A stretch of DNA of 64,000 bases from Neobacillus cucumis (GTDB lineage: Bacteria; Bacillota; Bacilli; Bacillales; Cytobacillaceae). Below the pieces are notes generated by a model. The model was not told where the DNA came from. It worked only from the letters and a program-made list of their open reading frames with translations, and did no database searches. The position numbers and the translations under genes are program-made. Position 1 is the first letter of the stretch. Each line of letters starts with the position of its first letter. Where the stretch lies: assembly GCF_016908975.1 (NCBI RefSeq), contig NZ_JAFBEX010000003.1, positions 248,001 to 312,000 on the forward strand, written 5' to 3'. Shown one piece after another: positions 20,519 to 29,184 of this stretch.

Positions 20519-21625
20519 TTAGATTAAGGATCTTCGTATTAATGTCTGTACACCTTTTGGAACATAGGCGGCCACTTTTGCTCCCGGCTCATTAACGGTA
20601 ATCCATCCAAGCCCCGAAAATACAATATCGGTTTTGGCTTCTTTAATGGTAAATTCTTGTTTAACAAGCGGCGGGAAGGTTTCTAAATCTTCCGGTCCAG
20701 GCGGGGAGAGCATTTCTCCAAGATGATTTTCATAAAGGCTTTCCGCATTTTCTATCTTGGTCCGATGAATATTTATTTCATTTGAAACATAACAAACAAA
20801 TGATCTTCTGCCTCCGCTTATATAATCGAAACGAGCAAGTCCCCCAAAAAACAATGTTTGCCCTTCATTTAATTGAAATACCTTTGGCTTAATTTCCTTC
20901 TTAGGAGTAATTATTTTTAAATCCTTTTTATCAATGAAATGTGCCATTTGATGGTGATTAATTATTCCTGGTGTATCAATCAAAGATTTTTCATCATCTA
21001 GAGGAATTTTAATAATATCTAATGTTGTACCTGGAAAATGCGATGTCGTGATAACATCCTGTTCTCCAGTTACTTCTTTAATAATTCGATTAATAAAAGT
21101 TGATTTTCCTACATTTGTACATCCAACCACATAAACATCTTTCCCATTACGTAATTCATCAATCGCTGCGGCTGTATCTCTAATATTTAATCCTTTCGCG
21201 GCACTTACTAAAAATATTTCTTCCGGTCTTAAGCCCAGTTCTTTTGATTCATTTTTCATCCATTGAACTAACTTGTGATGCTTTACAGACTTTGGTAATA
21301 AATCCACTTTATTACCAACAAGGACCACCTTATTGTTTCCTACAAATCGATGTAATCCTGGAAGCCAGCTTCCATTAAAATCGAAAATATCGACAATCAT
21401 CACAATTAGGGCATCAGTTTTGCCCACCTCATTTAAAATCTTCAAAAAATCATCATCTGTTAAACTAACATCTTGAACTTCATTATAATGTTTTAACCGA
21501 AAACAACGTTGGCAAATAATCGCCTCTTTCTCCAAAGCAGAAAGAGGCGCATAGCCCATTTCGTTAGGGTTTTCAGTTTGGACTTTAACACCACAGCCCA
21601 TACAGATATATTGTTGATCACTCAC
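20519..21625 (-). CDS. yqeH: Circularly permuted GTPase YqeH (30S assembly)
   Basis: Ribosome-assembly GTPase needed for normal 16S rRNA and 30S formation in B. subtilis. An N-terminal zinc finger (CMGC at residues 8-11 and CQRC) precedes a permuted G-domain in the order G4 (VGNKVDLL), G5-like SAAKG, G1 (GCTNVGKST), G3 (DTPG). A treble-clef RNA-binding C-terminus follows. The GTG start has GGAGGATTAATCT directly before it. It lies 3 bases after yqeG. Confidence 0.96.
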   Translation of the reverse strand: MSDQQYICMGCGVKVQTENPNEMGYAPLSALEKEAIICQRCFRLKHYNEVQDVSLTDDDFLKILNEVGKTDALIVMIVDIFDFNGSWLPGLHRFVGNNKVVLVGNKVDLLPKSVKHHKLVQWMKNESKELGLRPEEIFLVSAAKGLNIRDTAAAIDELRNGKDVYVVGCTNVGKSTFINRIIKEVTGEQDVITTSHFPGTTLDIIKIPLDDEKSLIDTPGIINHHQMAHFIDKKDLKIITPKKEIKPKVFQLNEGQTLFFGGLARFDYISGGRRSFVCYVSNEINIHRTKIENAESLYENHLGEMLSPPGPEDLETFPPLVKQEFTIKEAKTDIVFSGLGWITVNEPGAKVAAYVPKGVQTLIRRSLI

Positions 21626-21628
21626 AGA

Positions 21629-22144
21629 TTAATCCTCCCATTGAAGCATCCCTTTTTTGCGAAACCAATTTAGAATCCTGCGCTCCGCAAATCGGTTAAA
21701 TTTGGTTCCTAAACCATCCGTTTGGGCAACAGGGACAACTAAGATTGTATGAAATCCGCCGCGATTTCCACCGAGGACATCAGTCAATAATTGGTCCCCA
21801 ATGACAACAGCCTCTTCTTTTTTAATGCCCATTTGCTTGACTGCCCGATGAAACGCCGCACTCATCGGCTTTTTTGCTCTATAAATAAAGGGAATTTTAA
21901 GTGGATCTGAAAAAAACTTGACCCTTGCTTCATTATTATTCGAAACAATCGTTACCTGGATATTTTGTTTTTTTACTTCATCAAACCATTTGATTAATTG
22001 AGGAGTGGCACTAGGACGGTCCCATTCAACCAAAGTATTATCCAGATCGGTAATAATCCCTTTCACTCCTTTTGCTTTTAAATCTTCGGGTGAAATATCG
22101 AGAATGCTTTTCACATGTTCATTCGGCAAGAATTGTTTTAACAC
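21629..22144 (-). CDS. yqeG: HAD-superfamily phosphatase YqeG
   Basis: HAD (subfamily IIIA) hydrolase of 171 residues. The nucleophile motif is ITDLDNTLVEWD (near residues 35-46), with TIVSNN as motif II and VIGDQLLTDVLGG as motif IV. The substrate is not established. The GTG start has GAGGTG 8 bases upstream. It is first in the yqeG-yqeM operon behind a good promoter. A hairpin with a short T-run lies in its leader. Confidence 0.93.
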   Translation of the reverse strand: MLKQFLPNEHVKSILDISPEDLKAKGVKGIITDLDNTLVEWDRPSATPQLIKWFDEVKKQNIQVTIVSNNNEARVKFFSDPLKIPFIYRAKKPMSAAFHRAVKQMGIKKEEAVVIGDQLLTDVLGGNRGGFHTILVVPVAQTDGLGTKFNRFAERRILNWFRKKGMLQWED

Positions 22145-22171
22145 TAAGCGTACACCTCATTAATAGTAAAT

Positions 22172-22196
22172 AAAAAGATGGATGTACATCCACCAT
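22172..22196 (-). other. Hairpin in the yqeG leader
   Basis: The palindrome TGGATGTACATCCA (22179-22192) is followed on the minus strand by TCTTTTTATT. It lies between the yqeG promoter and start, so it could act as a leader terminator or attenuator. No partner element was found. Confidence 0.35.
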
Positions 22197-22212
22197 TTTC
22201 TTTTCTTGTACC

Positions 22213-22241
22213 ATCATAACCAATTTAACTCCTTGTTTCAA
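22213..22241 (-). promoter_or_regulatory. SigA-type promoter of the yqeG-yqeM operon
   Basis: TTGAAA, 17 bases, TATGAT on the minus strand, about 70 bases before the yqeG start. Confidence 0.75.
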
Positions 22242-22416
22242 AAGAAAAAATGAAGGGACACGAAAACAAAACAAAATCACTCTATAGCTTATTATCCTTC
22301 AAATATCGACAAACCATGATAATCAATCATAATAACATACTCTCTTTTAAAAGATTTGAGCTTTTCCTAATTCATTAATTAAATATTTTTCGACATTTTT
22401 CCGCATTTTACCATTC

Positions 22417-22515
22417 TGTGGATAACCTTATTAACATTTTACCCATTGTTTCCTATACCTTTCATTGCTTTATAAACAAATTAATAACAAGTTATCCACT
22501 AGAATCTGTGGATAA
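22417..22515. promoter_or_regulatory. Cluster of three DnaA boxes upstream of sda
   Basis: Perfect TGTGGATAA (reverse of TTATCCACA) occurs at 22417-22425 and 22507-22515, and TTATCCACT (one mismatch) at 22492-22500. In B. subtilis DnaA boxes control sda, so this fits DnaA-dependent expression. The yqeG-sda gap of about 490 bases holds these boxes, both promoters and no extra gene. Confidence 0.85.
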
Positions 22516-22572
22516 AGAGAACGATTGTTCTAAAGGAATAAATTTGGTAGATTTAGGTTATAGCAATCGAAC

Positions 22573-22602
22573 TTAACAATTTATGTTTTGTACGGATAAA
22601 AT
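22573..22602 (+). promoter_or_regulatory. SigA-type promoter of sda
   Basis: TTAACA, 18 bases, TAAAAT, ending 35 bases before the sda start and downstream of the DnaA boxes. Confidence 0.65.
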
Positions 22603-22637
22603 AGAACATTTATTTTTAATCGGAGGTGGAATCTGAC

Positions 22638-22778
22638 ATGCGCAAACTGTCGGACGAATTATTAATCGAATCATACTATAAAGCAAGAGAACTAAACTTA
22701 AGCCCAGAATTTATCAACCTGATTGAGTCTGAAATTCATCGGCGCTCTCTATTTAATAAAATCAAAAAGTCTTCGTGA
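22638..22778 (+). CDS. sda: Sporulation inhibitor Sda
   Basis: A 46-residue checkpoint protein. It binds the histidine kinases that start the sporulation phosphorelay (KinA/KinB) and blocks Spo0A activation when replication is active or damaged. The sequence reads [20 protein letters not shown] then [14 protein letters not shown], forming the helical hairpin of Sda. The ribosome site is GGAGGTGG. DnaA boxes upstream support the cell-cycle control known in B. subtilis. Confidence 0.95.
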   Translation: MRKLSDELLIESYYKARELNLSPEFINLIESEIHRRSLFNKIKKSS

Positions 22779-22790
22779 TGTTTACCGTTC

Positions 22791-22815
22791 GCCCTTTAAG
22801 GGCTTTTCTTTTTTT
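22791..22815 (+). terminator. Terminator between sda and psd
   Basis: The stem GCCCTT/AAGGGC is followed by TTTTCTTTTTTT. Confidence 0.85.
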
Positions 22816-22821
22816 ATGGGT

Positions 22822-23625
22822 TTAAACTTCAACTTTTTCTTTTACTGAAGTGAGCATCCCTAGTCGTACCCCTACTTTAAGCTCTTGCGGGGTACGAAGT
22901 GATGGGTCGATTTGAAATAGATCTTTTTCAAATAGTAGGACCACAGTTGACCCAAAACTAAAGTAAGCTATTTCCCCGCCTTTTTCTAGTTCACTGCCTT
23001 TATGAGTCGTTTCAATCGAATTTACAAACATGGCTCCGACTTTAACAATGGCAACATGGCCATAATTTGTTTTCACTTCTGTTATCACCCTATAGTTTTT
23101 TGAAAGGGTCTCACGTCCGTATTTTAATCCCCATTTATTGACTGGAAACGATTTTGATCCAAGTTCCCATTGTTTGGTGACAGTGCCACTGACAGGACTA
23201 TGTATACGATGATAATGGCTAGGACTTAAATATAAGATCATATAGATTCCGTTTAAATATTTTCCCAAGATATCTTCATTACCTAGCATCTCTCGAATGG
23301 AATATGTCTTCCCTTTTACAACGATATCGCTTGTTTCTTTAATAGTGCCAACGTCTTCCAAAACAGCATCGACAGGGCTGACGACAGATTGCGAATGCTG
23401 GTCAATAGTCCTAGCATCTTCCTTTAAGTTTCTAATAAATAAGTCATGCAAAGTAGGATAATCATTCAGTCCTTTTTCCATTTCTTCTTGGTTTAATTGA
23501 TAAATGCTTGCAAACGATGGCACAATAAAACGACTAATAGATGACCGGGCAAATCTCCTTAAGATACCCGATGACCATCTTCCATTAGTTAATTCTATGA
23601 ACAGCCGATATAAACCTTGTATCAC
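22822..23625 (-). CDS. psd: Phosphatidylserine decarboxylase Psd
   Basis: Makes phosphatidylethanolamine from phosphatidylserine. It self-cleaves into beta and alpha subunits, leaving a pyruvoyl group. The cleavage region appears as FSFGSTVVLLF near residue 226, with the GS-T order of the Bacillus type. SPVDAVLEDVG and HYHRIHSPVSG carry conserved catalytic residues. It has 267 residues and a GTG start behind GGGGGT. It is divergent from pssA, which makes its substrate. Confidence 0.97.
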   Translation of the reverse strand: MIQGLYRLFIELTNGRWSSGILRRFARSSISRFIVPSFASIYQLNQEEMEKGLNDYPTLHDLFIRNLKEDARTIDQHSQSVVSPVDAVLEDVGTIKETSDIVVKGKTYSIREMLGNEDILGKYLNGIYMILYLSPSHYHRIHSPVSGTVTKQWELGSKSFPVNKWGLKYGRETLSKNYRVITEVKTNYGHVAIVKVGAMFVNSIETTHKGSELEKGGEIAYFSFGSTVVLLFEKDLFQIDPSLRTPQELKVGVRLGMLTSVKEKVEV

Positions 23626-23753
23626 AATAATACCCCCAAATAGTGTAAAAATACTCTTTACGGAATGACATAAAAACCTTAGAATTAAATAGTATAGATT
23701 AACTTAGTTAAATAAAATTCCTTCTGTTTTTTAAAAAAGGAGTGGTGTGGAGA

Positions 23754-24293
23754 ATGTTTTTATTGGACGTATTGGATCACACAATTAAAAAACTGAAATC
23801 GCAAACAGCAAATGTAATAACGTTAACGAATCTTGCACTCGGCGGCTTTGCCATTGTACTTGGTTTAAACGGAAATTTACGCTTAAGCTTATTGCTTATT
23901 TTTATTGCTGCCTTAGCTGACCGGTTTGATGGGATGATTGCGCGGAAATTTCAGATCGAATCAGAGTTAGGCAAACAATTGGATTCCATGAGTGATATTA
24001 TATCATTTGGAGTCGCACCAGCACTATTACTATACCAAGGAATTTTAAATGAGTTTGGTGGCCCTGGCTCTTTTTTTACGGTTTTTTATATTAGCTGCGG
24101 TGCCTTTCGATTAGCTCGGTTTAATATTTCAGAGAATAATGGTTATTTTACTGGACTGCCTATTACTGCAGCAGGCTGCCTTGCAACTCTAAGCTTCTTG
24201 GCCATCCCTTATCTGCCTCCACAAACCTTCTTATTTATTTTGATTATTTTATCATTTCTAATGGTTAGTTCGTTTAAACTGAAAAAAGTATAA
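23754..24293 (+). CDS. pssA: CDP-diacylglycerol-serine O-phosphatidyltransferase PssA
   Basis: Integral membrane enzyme that makes phosphatidylserine. The CDP-alcohol phosphatidyltransferase signature D-x2-D-G-x2-A-R-x8-G-x3-D-x3-D is fully present at about residues 61-86 (DRFDGMIARKF...GKQLDSMSD). Several membrane spans follow. Of three near starts I chose the ATG at 23754. The GTGs at 23742 and 23745 overlap the AAGGAG ribosome site. The result is 179 residues, typical for the Bacillus enzyme. Confidence 0.96.
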   Translation: MFLLDVLDHTIKKLKSQTANVITLTNLALGGFAIVLGLNGNLRLSLLLIFIAALADRFDGMIARKFQIESELGKQLDSMSDIISFGVAPALLLYQGILNEFGGPGSFFTVFYISCGAFRLARFNISENNGYFTGLPITAAGCLATLSFLAIPYLPPQTFLFILIILSFLMVSSFKLKKV

Positions 24294-24304
24294 TTTTTTA
24301 GACA

Positions 24305-24425
24305 AAAGTGCAAGCGCCTTGAACAGCCCCGACAAGCATAAGACGCTCAGGGAAAGAAGGCGTTCTTTGCCTTCATTCCCTGAGTGGCTGTAGACCATCT
24401 AGGGGCTAGGCGCTGGAGCTGGACG
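24305..24425. repeat. Repeat family A copy (A4)
   Basis: The ends are CAAGCGCCTTGAACAG and GGCGCTGGAGCTGGAC, with internal stem AAGGCG/CTTTGCCTT. It directly follows pssA. Confidence 0.8.
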
Positions 24426-24447
24426 TCGACAGTCCTATTATTAACAG

Positions 24448-24456
24448 TTATCCACA
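24448..24456. promoter_or_regulatory. Solitary DnaA box
   Basis: A perfect TTATCCACA lies between pssA and sigK. A single box may occur by chance or titrate DnaA; no promoter nearby gives it a clear role. Confidence 0.4.
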
Positions 24457-24489
24457 AGCGAAAATTTTATATTTTCATAAACGATCACT

Positions 24490-24532
24490 AAATGACCTCC
24501 CTTCGTTGCCGGCTAAGGAGGTCATTTTCTTT
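24490..24532 (+). terminator. Terminator after pssA
   Basis: The 11-base stem AAATGACCTCC/GGAGGTCATTT is followed by TCTTTTT. Confidence 0.85.
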
Positions 24533-24603
24533 TTAAACATGGATGTTGATTTCCGCTCCAATCAACATTGTTCCCAAATCAACAATATCCTTTAACACAG
24601 CCT
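24533..24603. repeat. Repeat family B, short copy (b3)
   Basis: It matches the outer parts of the long B copies but joins them at TTCCGCTCCA, lacking the GC-rich middle. It ends with TTTAACACAGCC, the family's inverted end. Confidence 0.75.
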
Positions 24604-24702
24604 TTTATAAATAAAATTTTCGGGACAGACACAATTTCTTGTTTTTTTCATAGGAATTAATAAAAGGATCCTGGGTCCAATAAAACACGGGGGTGGATAT
24701 AG

Positions 24703-25416
24703 ATGACTGGAATCTTAACAGCTCTCGGATATTTAATGAAGGAATTCTTATTTCTGGTTTCATATGTTAAAAATAACGCCTTTCCCCAACCCCTATCTGC
24801 GGCGGAAGAAAGAAAGTATTTAAAGTTAATGGCAGAAGGGGACGCGCACGCACGGAATATGTTAATTGAACACAATTTACGCCTTGTCGCCCATATTGTC
24901 AAAAAGTTTGAAAATACCGGCGAGGATTCCGAAGATTTAATTTCAATTGGAACAATCGGGCTAATAAAAGCCATTGAGAGCTACTCAGAGGGGAAAGGAA
25001 CAAAGCTTGCAACCTATGCAGCAAGATGTATTGAAAATGAAATCCTAATGCATTTACGCGCGCTTAAGAAAACGAAGAAGGATGTTTCTCTGCATGATCC
25101 AATTGGCCAGGATAAAGAGGGGAATGAAATCTCCTTAATTGATGTCTTGAAATCAGAATCTGAGGATGTAGTTGATACCATTCAGTTAAATATGGAACTT
25201 GAAAAAATAAAAAAATATATCGAAGTACTCGATGACAGGGAAAAGGAAGTCATTATCGGACGCTTCGGTCTAGATTTACAAAAAGAAAAAACGCAGCGTG
25301 AAATTGCCAAAGAGCTAGGAATTTCAAGAAGCTATGTCTCAAGGATTGAAAAGCGGGCGCTGATGAAGATGTTTCATGAATTCTACCGTGCAGAAAAAGA
25401 TCGTAAAAAGAAATAA
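24703..25416 (+). CDS. sigK: RNA polymerase sporulation sigma factor SigK (pro-SigK), uninterrupted
   Basis: Late mother-cell sigma factor for spore coat and cortex maturation. The hydrophobic pro-sequence (about residues 1-20) keeps it at the membrane until SpoIVFB cleaves it. Sigma region 2 is [15 protein letters not shown] and [14 protein letters not shown]; region 4 is the C-terminal [21 protein letters not shown]. The frame is continuous, with no skin-type insertion near residues 110-120 ([18 protein letters not shown]). It has 237 residues. A CATAGGAATTA at 24649-24659 could belong to a SigE or SigK promoter, not confirmed. Confidence 0.97.
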   Translation: MTGILTALGYLMKEFLFLVSYVKNNAFPQPLSAAEERKYLKLMAEGDAHARNMLIEHNLRLVAHIVKKFENTGEDSEDLISIGTIGLIKAIESYSEGKGTKLATYAARCIENEILMHLRALKKTKKDVSLHDPIGQDKEGNEISLIDVLKSESEDVVDTIQLNMELEKIKKYIEVLDDREKEVIIGRFGLDLQKEKTQREIAKELGISRSYVSRIEKRALMKMFHEFYRAEKDRKKK

Positions 25417-25661
25417 GAAAAGCGCAAGGCGTCTGCTAATCGGCGACAAGCACAAGACGAGCCGGCCGAAAGGTTGTTTTTTAACCTTTTGGACGGATTG
25501 ATCTAAATGTGGAGGCGACTGTTCTGGGACTCTAGGCTAAGACGCACCCTGCAAGAAGGCGTTCTTTGCCTTCTTCTGGGGGTGGCTTATGACTTGAGTC
25601 CCAAGGAGCCGCAACTGGATAAGCTTGTGACCTCGAGCCGATGGCGCCTGTAGCTGGACAA
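25417..25661. repeat. Repeat family A copy (A5) interrupted by a second A-like element
   Basis: The outer element (25417-25500 plus 25623-25661) matches the reverse complement of copy A3 nearly base for base. It is broken after GGACGGATTG by 122 bases (25501-25622) that are themselves A-like, with AAGAAGGCGTTCTTTGCCTTCTT inside. Outside the break the A3 match resumes at GCTTGTGACC. This is an element inside an element. Confidence 0.85.
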
Positions 25662-25719
25662 TTTTCAAAGTCGAAAACAGAGCAGGAGTACTCTCTCCTG
25701 CCCTTTTTGTTGACTATTT

Positions 25720-26685
25720 TTATTTTTTACCTGCTGACAGCAAATTGTTCCATGTTTTCCCGCCATCTGTGGATTCGTAAACATCATTATTATAAGTTGA
25801 AAAGGCCAACTGATTTGTATTCTTTTGATTAACCGCCAAATAAGTAATGGGATTCTCATAATCCAGAAACGGTATTGGCAGATTTGTCAGTTTACTCGTT
25901 AGTGGATCAATTAATTTTATAAAGATACTCTCATCTTCAACACTGGAATATAAAATAGAATTCCCTGAGAAGGTGACAGCAGTAACCATAATCGGATCTG
26001 TTATCCGTTTCATGGTATTTCCATTATCAGTTGATAAATAGATTCCAGATCTAGTGGACATAGCAATCGTATTTCCATTCGTTGGATGGACCGCAATCAT
26101 GCCCATAGAATTAGCATCAAAATTTTGCATCTCACTCTTTTTCCATGTCTTCCCATTATCGGTAGAATAATTTACACCCAGACTTAAAGAATCACTTTGC
26201 TCTTCACCAATTACATAGAGCCCATTTCCTGAGTAACTTGCTGCAGTGAAATGGAAGTTGGCTTGATTATAAAAAGCTAGCTTTTGAAGTGTCTTTCCCT
26301 TATCAACGCTTTTAATAAGTCCGAACGGATCTTTGAAACCTGTCCCTTTTTGCGGATGCCCGCTGGCAATAAAACCGGTTTCAATTGGCTGAAAGCCAAT
26401 ATAGTCATGTTGATTTGTTGTTGTTTTGTACCACTTTTTATCCTTATAAAGTTTTAGTCCATCATCTCCGGCAATATATAAAGCATGATCGTTTCCTGGA
26501 TAGCCAATCCCGCGGATGTTTTTCAGATTAATACTATTTGTCTCCACAATAGAAAAAGGGGTTGTCGTTTTGGTGGTAGTTTTCTTGCTGTCCGTATTCT
26601 GCTCCTGACTCTTACTTGAACAGCCTGATAATAGTAGGAGCAATCCCAAAAAGGCCGCCATAAACAGTTTCAACTTACGCTTCAT
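25720..26685 (-). CDS. Lipoprotein with BNR/Asp-box repeats (sialidase-like propeller)
   Basis: Predicted exported lipoprotein of 321 residues. The signal peptide ends in the lipobox LLSGC (Cys near residue 22), followed by a Ser/Thr/Lys-rich linker. Four Asp-box-like motifs, SVDKGKT, STDNGKTW, STDNGNT and STDGGKTW, indicate a beta-propeller as in BNR or photosystem-assembly-like folds. No sialidase catalytic residues can be assigned, so I give no enzyme function. It lies downstream of a response-regulator remnant, suggesting it was once part of a signal-controlled operon. Confidence 0.8.
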   Translation of the reverse strand: MKRKLKLFMAAFLGLLLLLSGCSSKSQEQNTDSKKTTTKTTTPFSIVETNSINLKNIRGIGYPGNDHALYIAGDDGLKLYKDKKWYKTTTNQHDYIGFQPIETGFIASGHPQKGTGFKDPFGLIKSVDKGKTLQKLAFYNQANFHFTAASYSGNGLYVIGEEQSDSLSLGVNYSTDNGKTWKKSEMQNFDANSMGMIAVHPTNGNTIAMSTRSGIYLSTDNGNTMKRITDPIMVTAVTFSGNSILYSSVEDESIFIKLIDPLTSKLTNLPIPFLDYENPITYLAVNQKNTNQLAFSTYNNDVYESTDGGKTWNNLLSAGKK

Positions 26686-26714
26686 TTTTCCCTCCTATTA
26701 TTCATCATATTAAA

Positions 26715-26905
26715 CTATGAGATATTTTCTTGAGAACCCTTATCCATCCACTTATACCCCACTCCCCATACCGTTGTCAAATAATCGTCAACAGGAAAAC
26801 CTGCTTTCCGAAGTTTATCGCGTAAATTCCGAACATGGGAATCGATGGTTCGATCTTCCGTCAGTGCTTCATACCCCCATATGGTCGTTAAAAGTCTACT
26901 TTCTC
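26715..26905 (-). pseudogene. Remnant of an OmpR/PhoB-family response regulator (C-terminal DNA-binding part)
   Basis: The minus strand encodes about 60 residues ending at TAG (26717-26715): LLTTIWGYEALTEDRTIDSH, then VRNLRDKLRKAGF and TTVWGVGYKW. This is the recognition helix and wing of an OmpR-type winged helix. In frame upstream there is a TGA at about 26911 and no receiver domain, so about three quarters of the gene is missing. No sensor kinase follows; the lipoprotein gene does. Confidence 0.85.
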
Positions 26906-27025
26906 ACTGCTATTACGATTAATAAAATTATACTATGTCTCTGCCAATAATTAAATTTTATGTGGATAGAGATAATTTTTCAAAAAAGTTATAATGTTGT
27001 AGTACATATTAAAGGAGGAACATTT

Positions 27026-28819
27026 TTGAAAGCTACAATTTATTCAGAAGTATGGAATCTTGATGTTATTTTCCCTGGAGGAAGTGATTCTCCGGAGCTG
27101 GAAAAGTTCCTACTTGAAACAGAGGAAAACATTCGTTGCTTTGAAGCAAAGGTTAATAGTTGGGAACCGCAAAATTCACTGAAAGACACCCGCTATCTAA
27201 TGGAGCTCTTAGGTGATTATGAACAGACTTCTAAAAAGCTAACACAAGCTGGAGCATACATTGGCTGCTTATTAGCGCAAAACACAAAAGATAAAAAGGC
27301 CTATTCTCTTGATGCTAAAATAACAAGTTTAAATGCTGTATTTAACACAGCGTTAGGTTCTCTTGATCATCATTTAACACTTATTGATGATGATGTTTGG
27401 CTGCAATTGACTGCTGCAGAGCCTTTAAAAGATCTTAGCTTTGTTTTAACGGAGAACAGAGAAAAGGCCAAAGAGAAATTATCGAAAGAAGAAGAGGCAC
27501 TCATCAGTACACTTGAGGTCGATGGGTATCATAGCTGGGGTCAATTATATGATTTAATCGTAAGTAAAATTAAAATCCCATTTGTTGAAGATGGTGAGGA
27601 GATTCAACTCTCCGTAGGACAAGCCTTTAACAAGTTTTCAAATTCAGACCGCGTGGTCCGTGCTGCTGTCTTTAAAAATTGGGAACAAGCCTGGAGTAAC
27701 CATGCAGACTTACTGGCCAAAGCGCTTAATCATCTGGCCGGTTTTCGGTTAAATATTTACGAAAAACGCGGTTGGGAAGATGTCTTAAAAGAACCCCTTA
27801 GTATAAATCGGATGGAAAAGGTGACCTTGGAAACGATGTGGTCCGTTATATCCGAAAATAAACAAAAACTCGTTGAATATTTAGAGCGGAAAGCTAAGCT
27901 TTTAGGAGTTAAGAAGTTAAGTTGGTTTGATTTAGATGCATCATACGGAAAAACAACAACACAGGTGTCATTCCAGGAAGGAGCAAGCTTTATTGAACAA
28001 AACTTTGCCCTTTTTGGCGAAAAGCTTGCAGAGTTTACGAACCATGCTTTTGAGGAACGGTGGGTCGAAGCCGAGGACCGCCCTGGGAAGGCGCCAGGAG
28101 GTTTTTGTACTTATTTTCCTGTGAAAGAACAATCGCGGATATTCATGACATACTCCGGAACTCCATCAAATGTTTCAACTCTTGCTCATGAACTAGGACA
28201 TGCCTTTCATTCCTATGCAATGAGAGATGTTCCATTTCTTAATTGCAATTATGCCATGAACGTGGCAGAAACGGCTTCTACTTTTGCTGAAATGATTGTT
28301 GCCGATGCAGCTGTCAAAAACGCCAAAAACATAGAAGAAAAGCTTGTCCTATTAGATGATAAAATTCAGCGAACCGTAGCCCTTCTCATGAACATTCATG
28401 CACGTTTCTTGTTTGAAACTCGATTTTATGAGGAGAGGAAAAGTGGAACTGTCTCTACAGAACAAATTAATGAATTGATGCTGGCTGCTCAAAAAGAAGC
28501 ATATGGTGAGGCATTAGAGCAATATCATCCACTCTTTTGGGCGTCTAAACTCCATTTTTTTATCACCGATGTACCGTTTTATAACTTTCCTTATACCTTT
28601 GGCTATCTGTTCTCGTTAGGTATTTATGCTCGGGCCATTGAGGAGGGAAAAGGCTATGAGGAAAAATATATGGCCTTATTAAGAGACACTGCCTCTATGC
28701 AGGTAGAAGATTTAGCGTGGAAACATTTACAGGTAGATTTAACCCAAAAAGATTTCTGGGAAAAAGCGGTCGGGATTTGTGTGGCTGATATTGAGGAATT
28801 CTTGGAATTAACTAAATAG
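27026..28819 (+). CDS. pepF: M3 family oligoendopeptidase F (PepF)
   Basis: Cytoplasmic zinc metallopeptidase that cleaves short peptides. The zinc motif HELGH is in LAHELGHAFHSYAM, with the third ligand in NVAETASTFAEM. The M3B-type length is 597 residues from the chosen TTG at 27026. AAAGGAGG lies 7 bases upstream; the earlier ATG has no ribosome site. A TATAAT box lies just upstream. A strong hairpin ends the unit. Confidence 0.95.
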   Translation: MKATIYSEVWNLDVIFPGGSDSPELEKFLLETEENIRCFEAKVNSWEPQNSLKDTRYLMELLGDYEQTSKKLTQAGAYIGCLLAQNTKDKKAYSLDAKITSLNAVFNTALGSLDHHLTLIDDDVWLQLTAAEPLKDLSFVLTENREKAKEKLSKEEEALISTLEVDGYHSWGQLYDLIVSKIKIPFVEDGEEIQLSVGQAFNKFSNSDRVVRAAVFKNWEQAWSNHADLLAKALNHLAGFRLNIYEKRGWEDVLKEPLSINRMEKVTLETMWSVISENKQKLVEYLERKAKLLGVKKLSWFDLDASYGKTTTQVSFQEGASFIEQNFALFGEKLAEFTNHAFEERWVEAEDRPGKAPGGFCTYFPVKEQSRIFMTYSGTPSNVSTLAHELGHAFHSYAMRDVPFLNCNYAMNVAETASTFAEMIVADAAVKNAKNIEEKLVLLDDKIQRTVALLMNIHARFLFETRFYEERKSGTVSTEQINELMLAAQKEAYGEALEQYHPLFWASKLHFFITDVPFYNFPYTFGYLFSLGIYARAIEEGKGYEEKYMALLRDTASMQVEDLAWKHLQVDLTQKDFWEKAVGICVADIEEFLELTK

Positions 28820-28831
28820 AATAAACTTGAT

Positions 28832-28875
28832 AACAAATGAGCATCGGCTTCTTGCCAATGCTCATTTGTTTATTT
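28832..28875 (+). terminator. Terminator of pepF
   Basis: The 13-base stem AACAAATGAGCAT/ATGCTCATTTGTT is followed by TTATTTATT. Confidence 0.85.
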
Positions 28876-28951
28876 ATTCTACACTAATCTCTGCTGCAAT
28901 AACGCATACAATTGCTCCAGTAATAACGAGAGCGATCACAACCATAAACAT
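28874..28951 (-). CDS. Tiny predicted membrane peptide (25 residues)
   Basis: ATG behind AAGGGGTGGAG encodes MFMVVIALVITGAIVCVIAA plus EISVE, almost wholly one hydrophobic helix with an acidic end. I do not recognise it. Support is the strong ribosome site and the protein-like composition. It is the most downstream of a run of tiny ORFs that includes yrzI. Confidence 0.5.
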   Translation of the reverse strand: MFMVVIALVITGAIVCVIAAEISVE

Positions 28952-29083
28952 GTTCTCCACCCCTTAGAGATCTGTTTGTTTCTACCTTGAATTTATCACA
29001 TTCTCAAGTTACCAATCTGAGGGAAAAGTGAACATTTTGTTAATAATCATCTAGCTCCTCTTTGCGCTATTTTCAGATGATTA

Positions 29084-29155
29084 TTAGAGATTTTTATTTA
29101 TAATTGTTTTGATTAATTTAAAAAGTATCGATAAAAAAATCGGGTGCAGCGGCAT
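29084..29155 (-). CDS. Tiny ORF (23 residues) with strong ribosome site
   Basis: TAGGAGGTAACAAA precedes an ATG encoding MPLHPIFLSILFKLIKTIIN and KNL, a short amphipathic or hydrophobic, basic peptide. Unrecognised. Composition resembles small toxic or membrane-active peptides, but no antisense RNA was seen. Confidence 0.4.
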   Translation of the reverse strand: MPLHPIFLSILFKLIKTIINKNL

Positions 29156-29184
29156 TTTGTTACCTCCTATTCACTTACCTTTGG

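Noticed and set aside
24448..24456. DnaA box after pssA as part of a replication origin
   Set aside because: It is a single box with no cluster, no dnaA gene and no AT-rich unwinding pattern.
26717..26950. Plus-strand ORF of 77 codons
   Set aside because: It is antisense to the response-regulator remnant, which has a clear protein family match on the minus strand.
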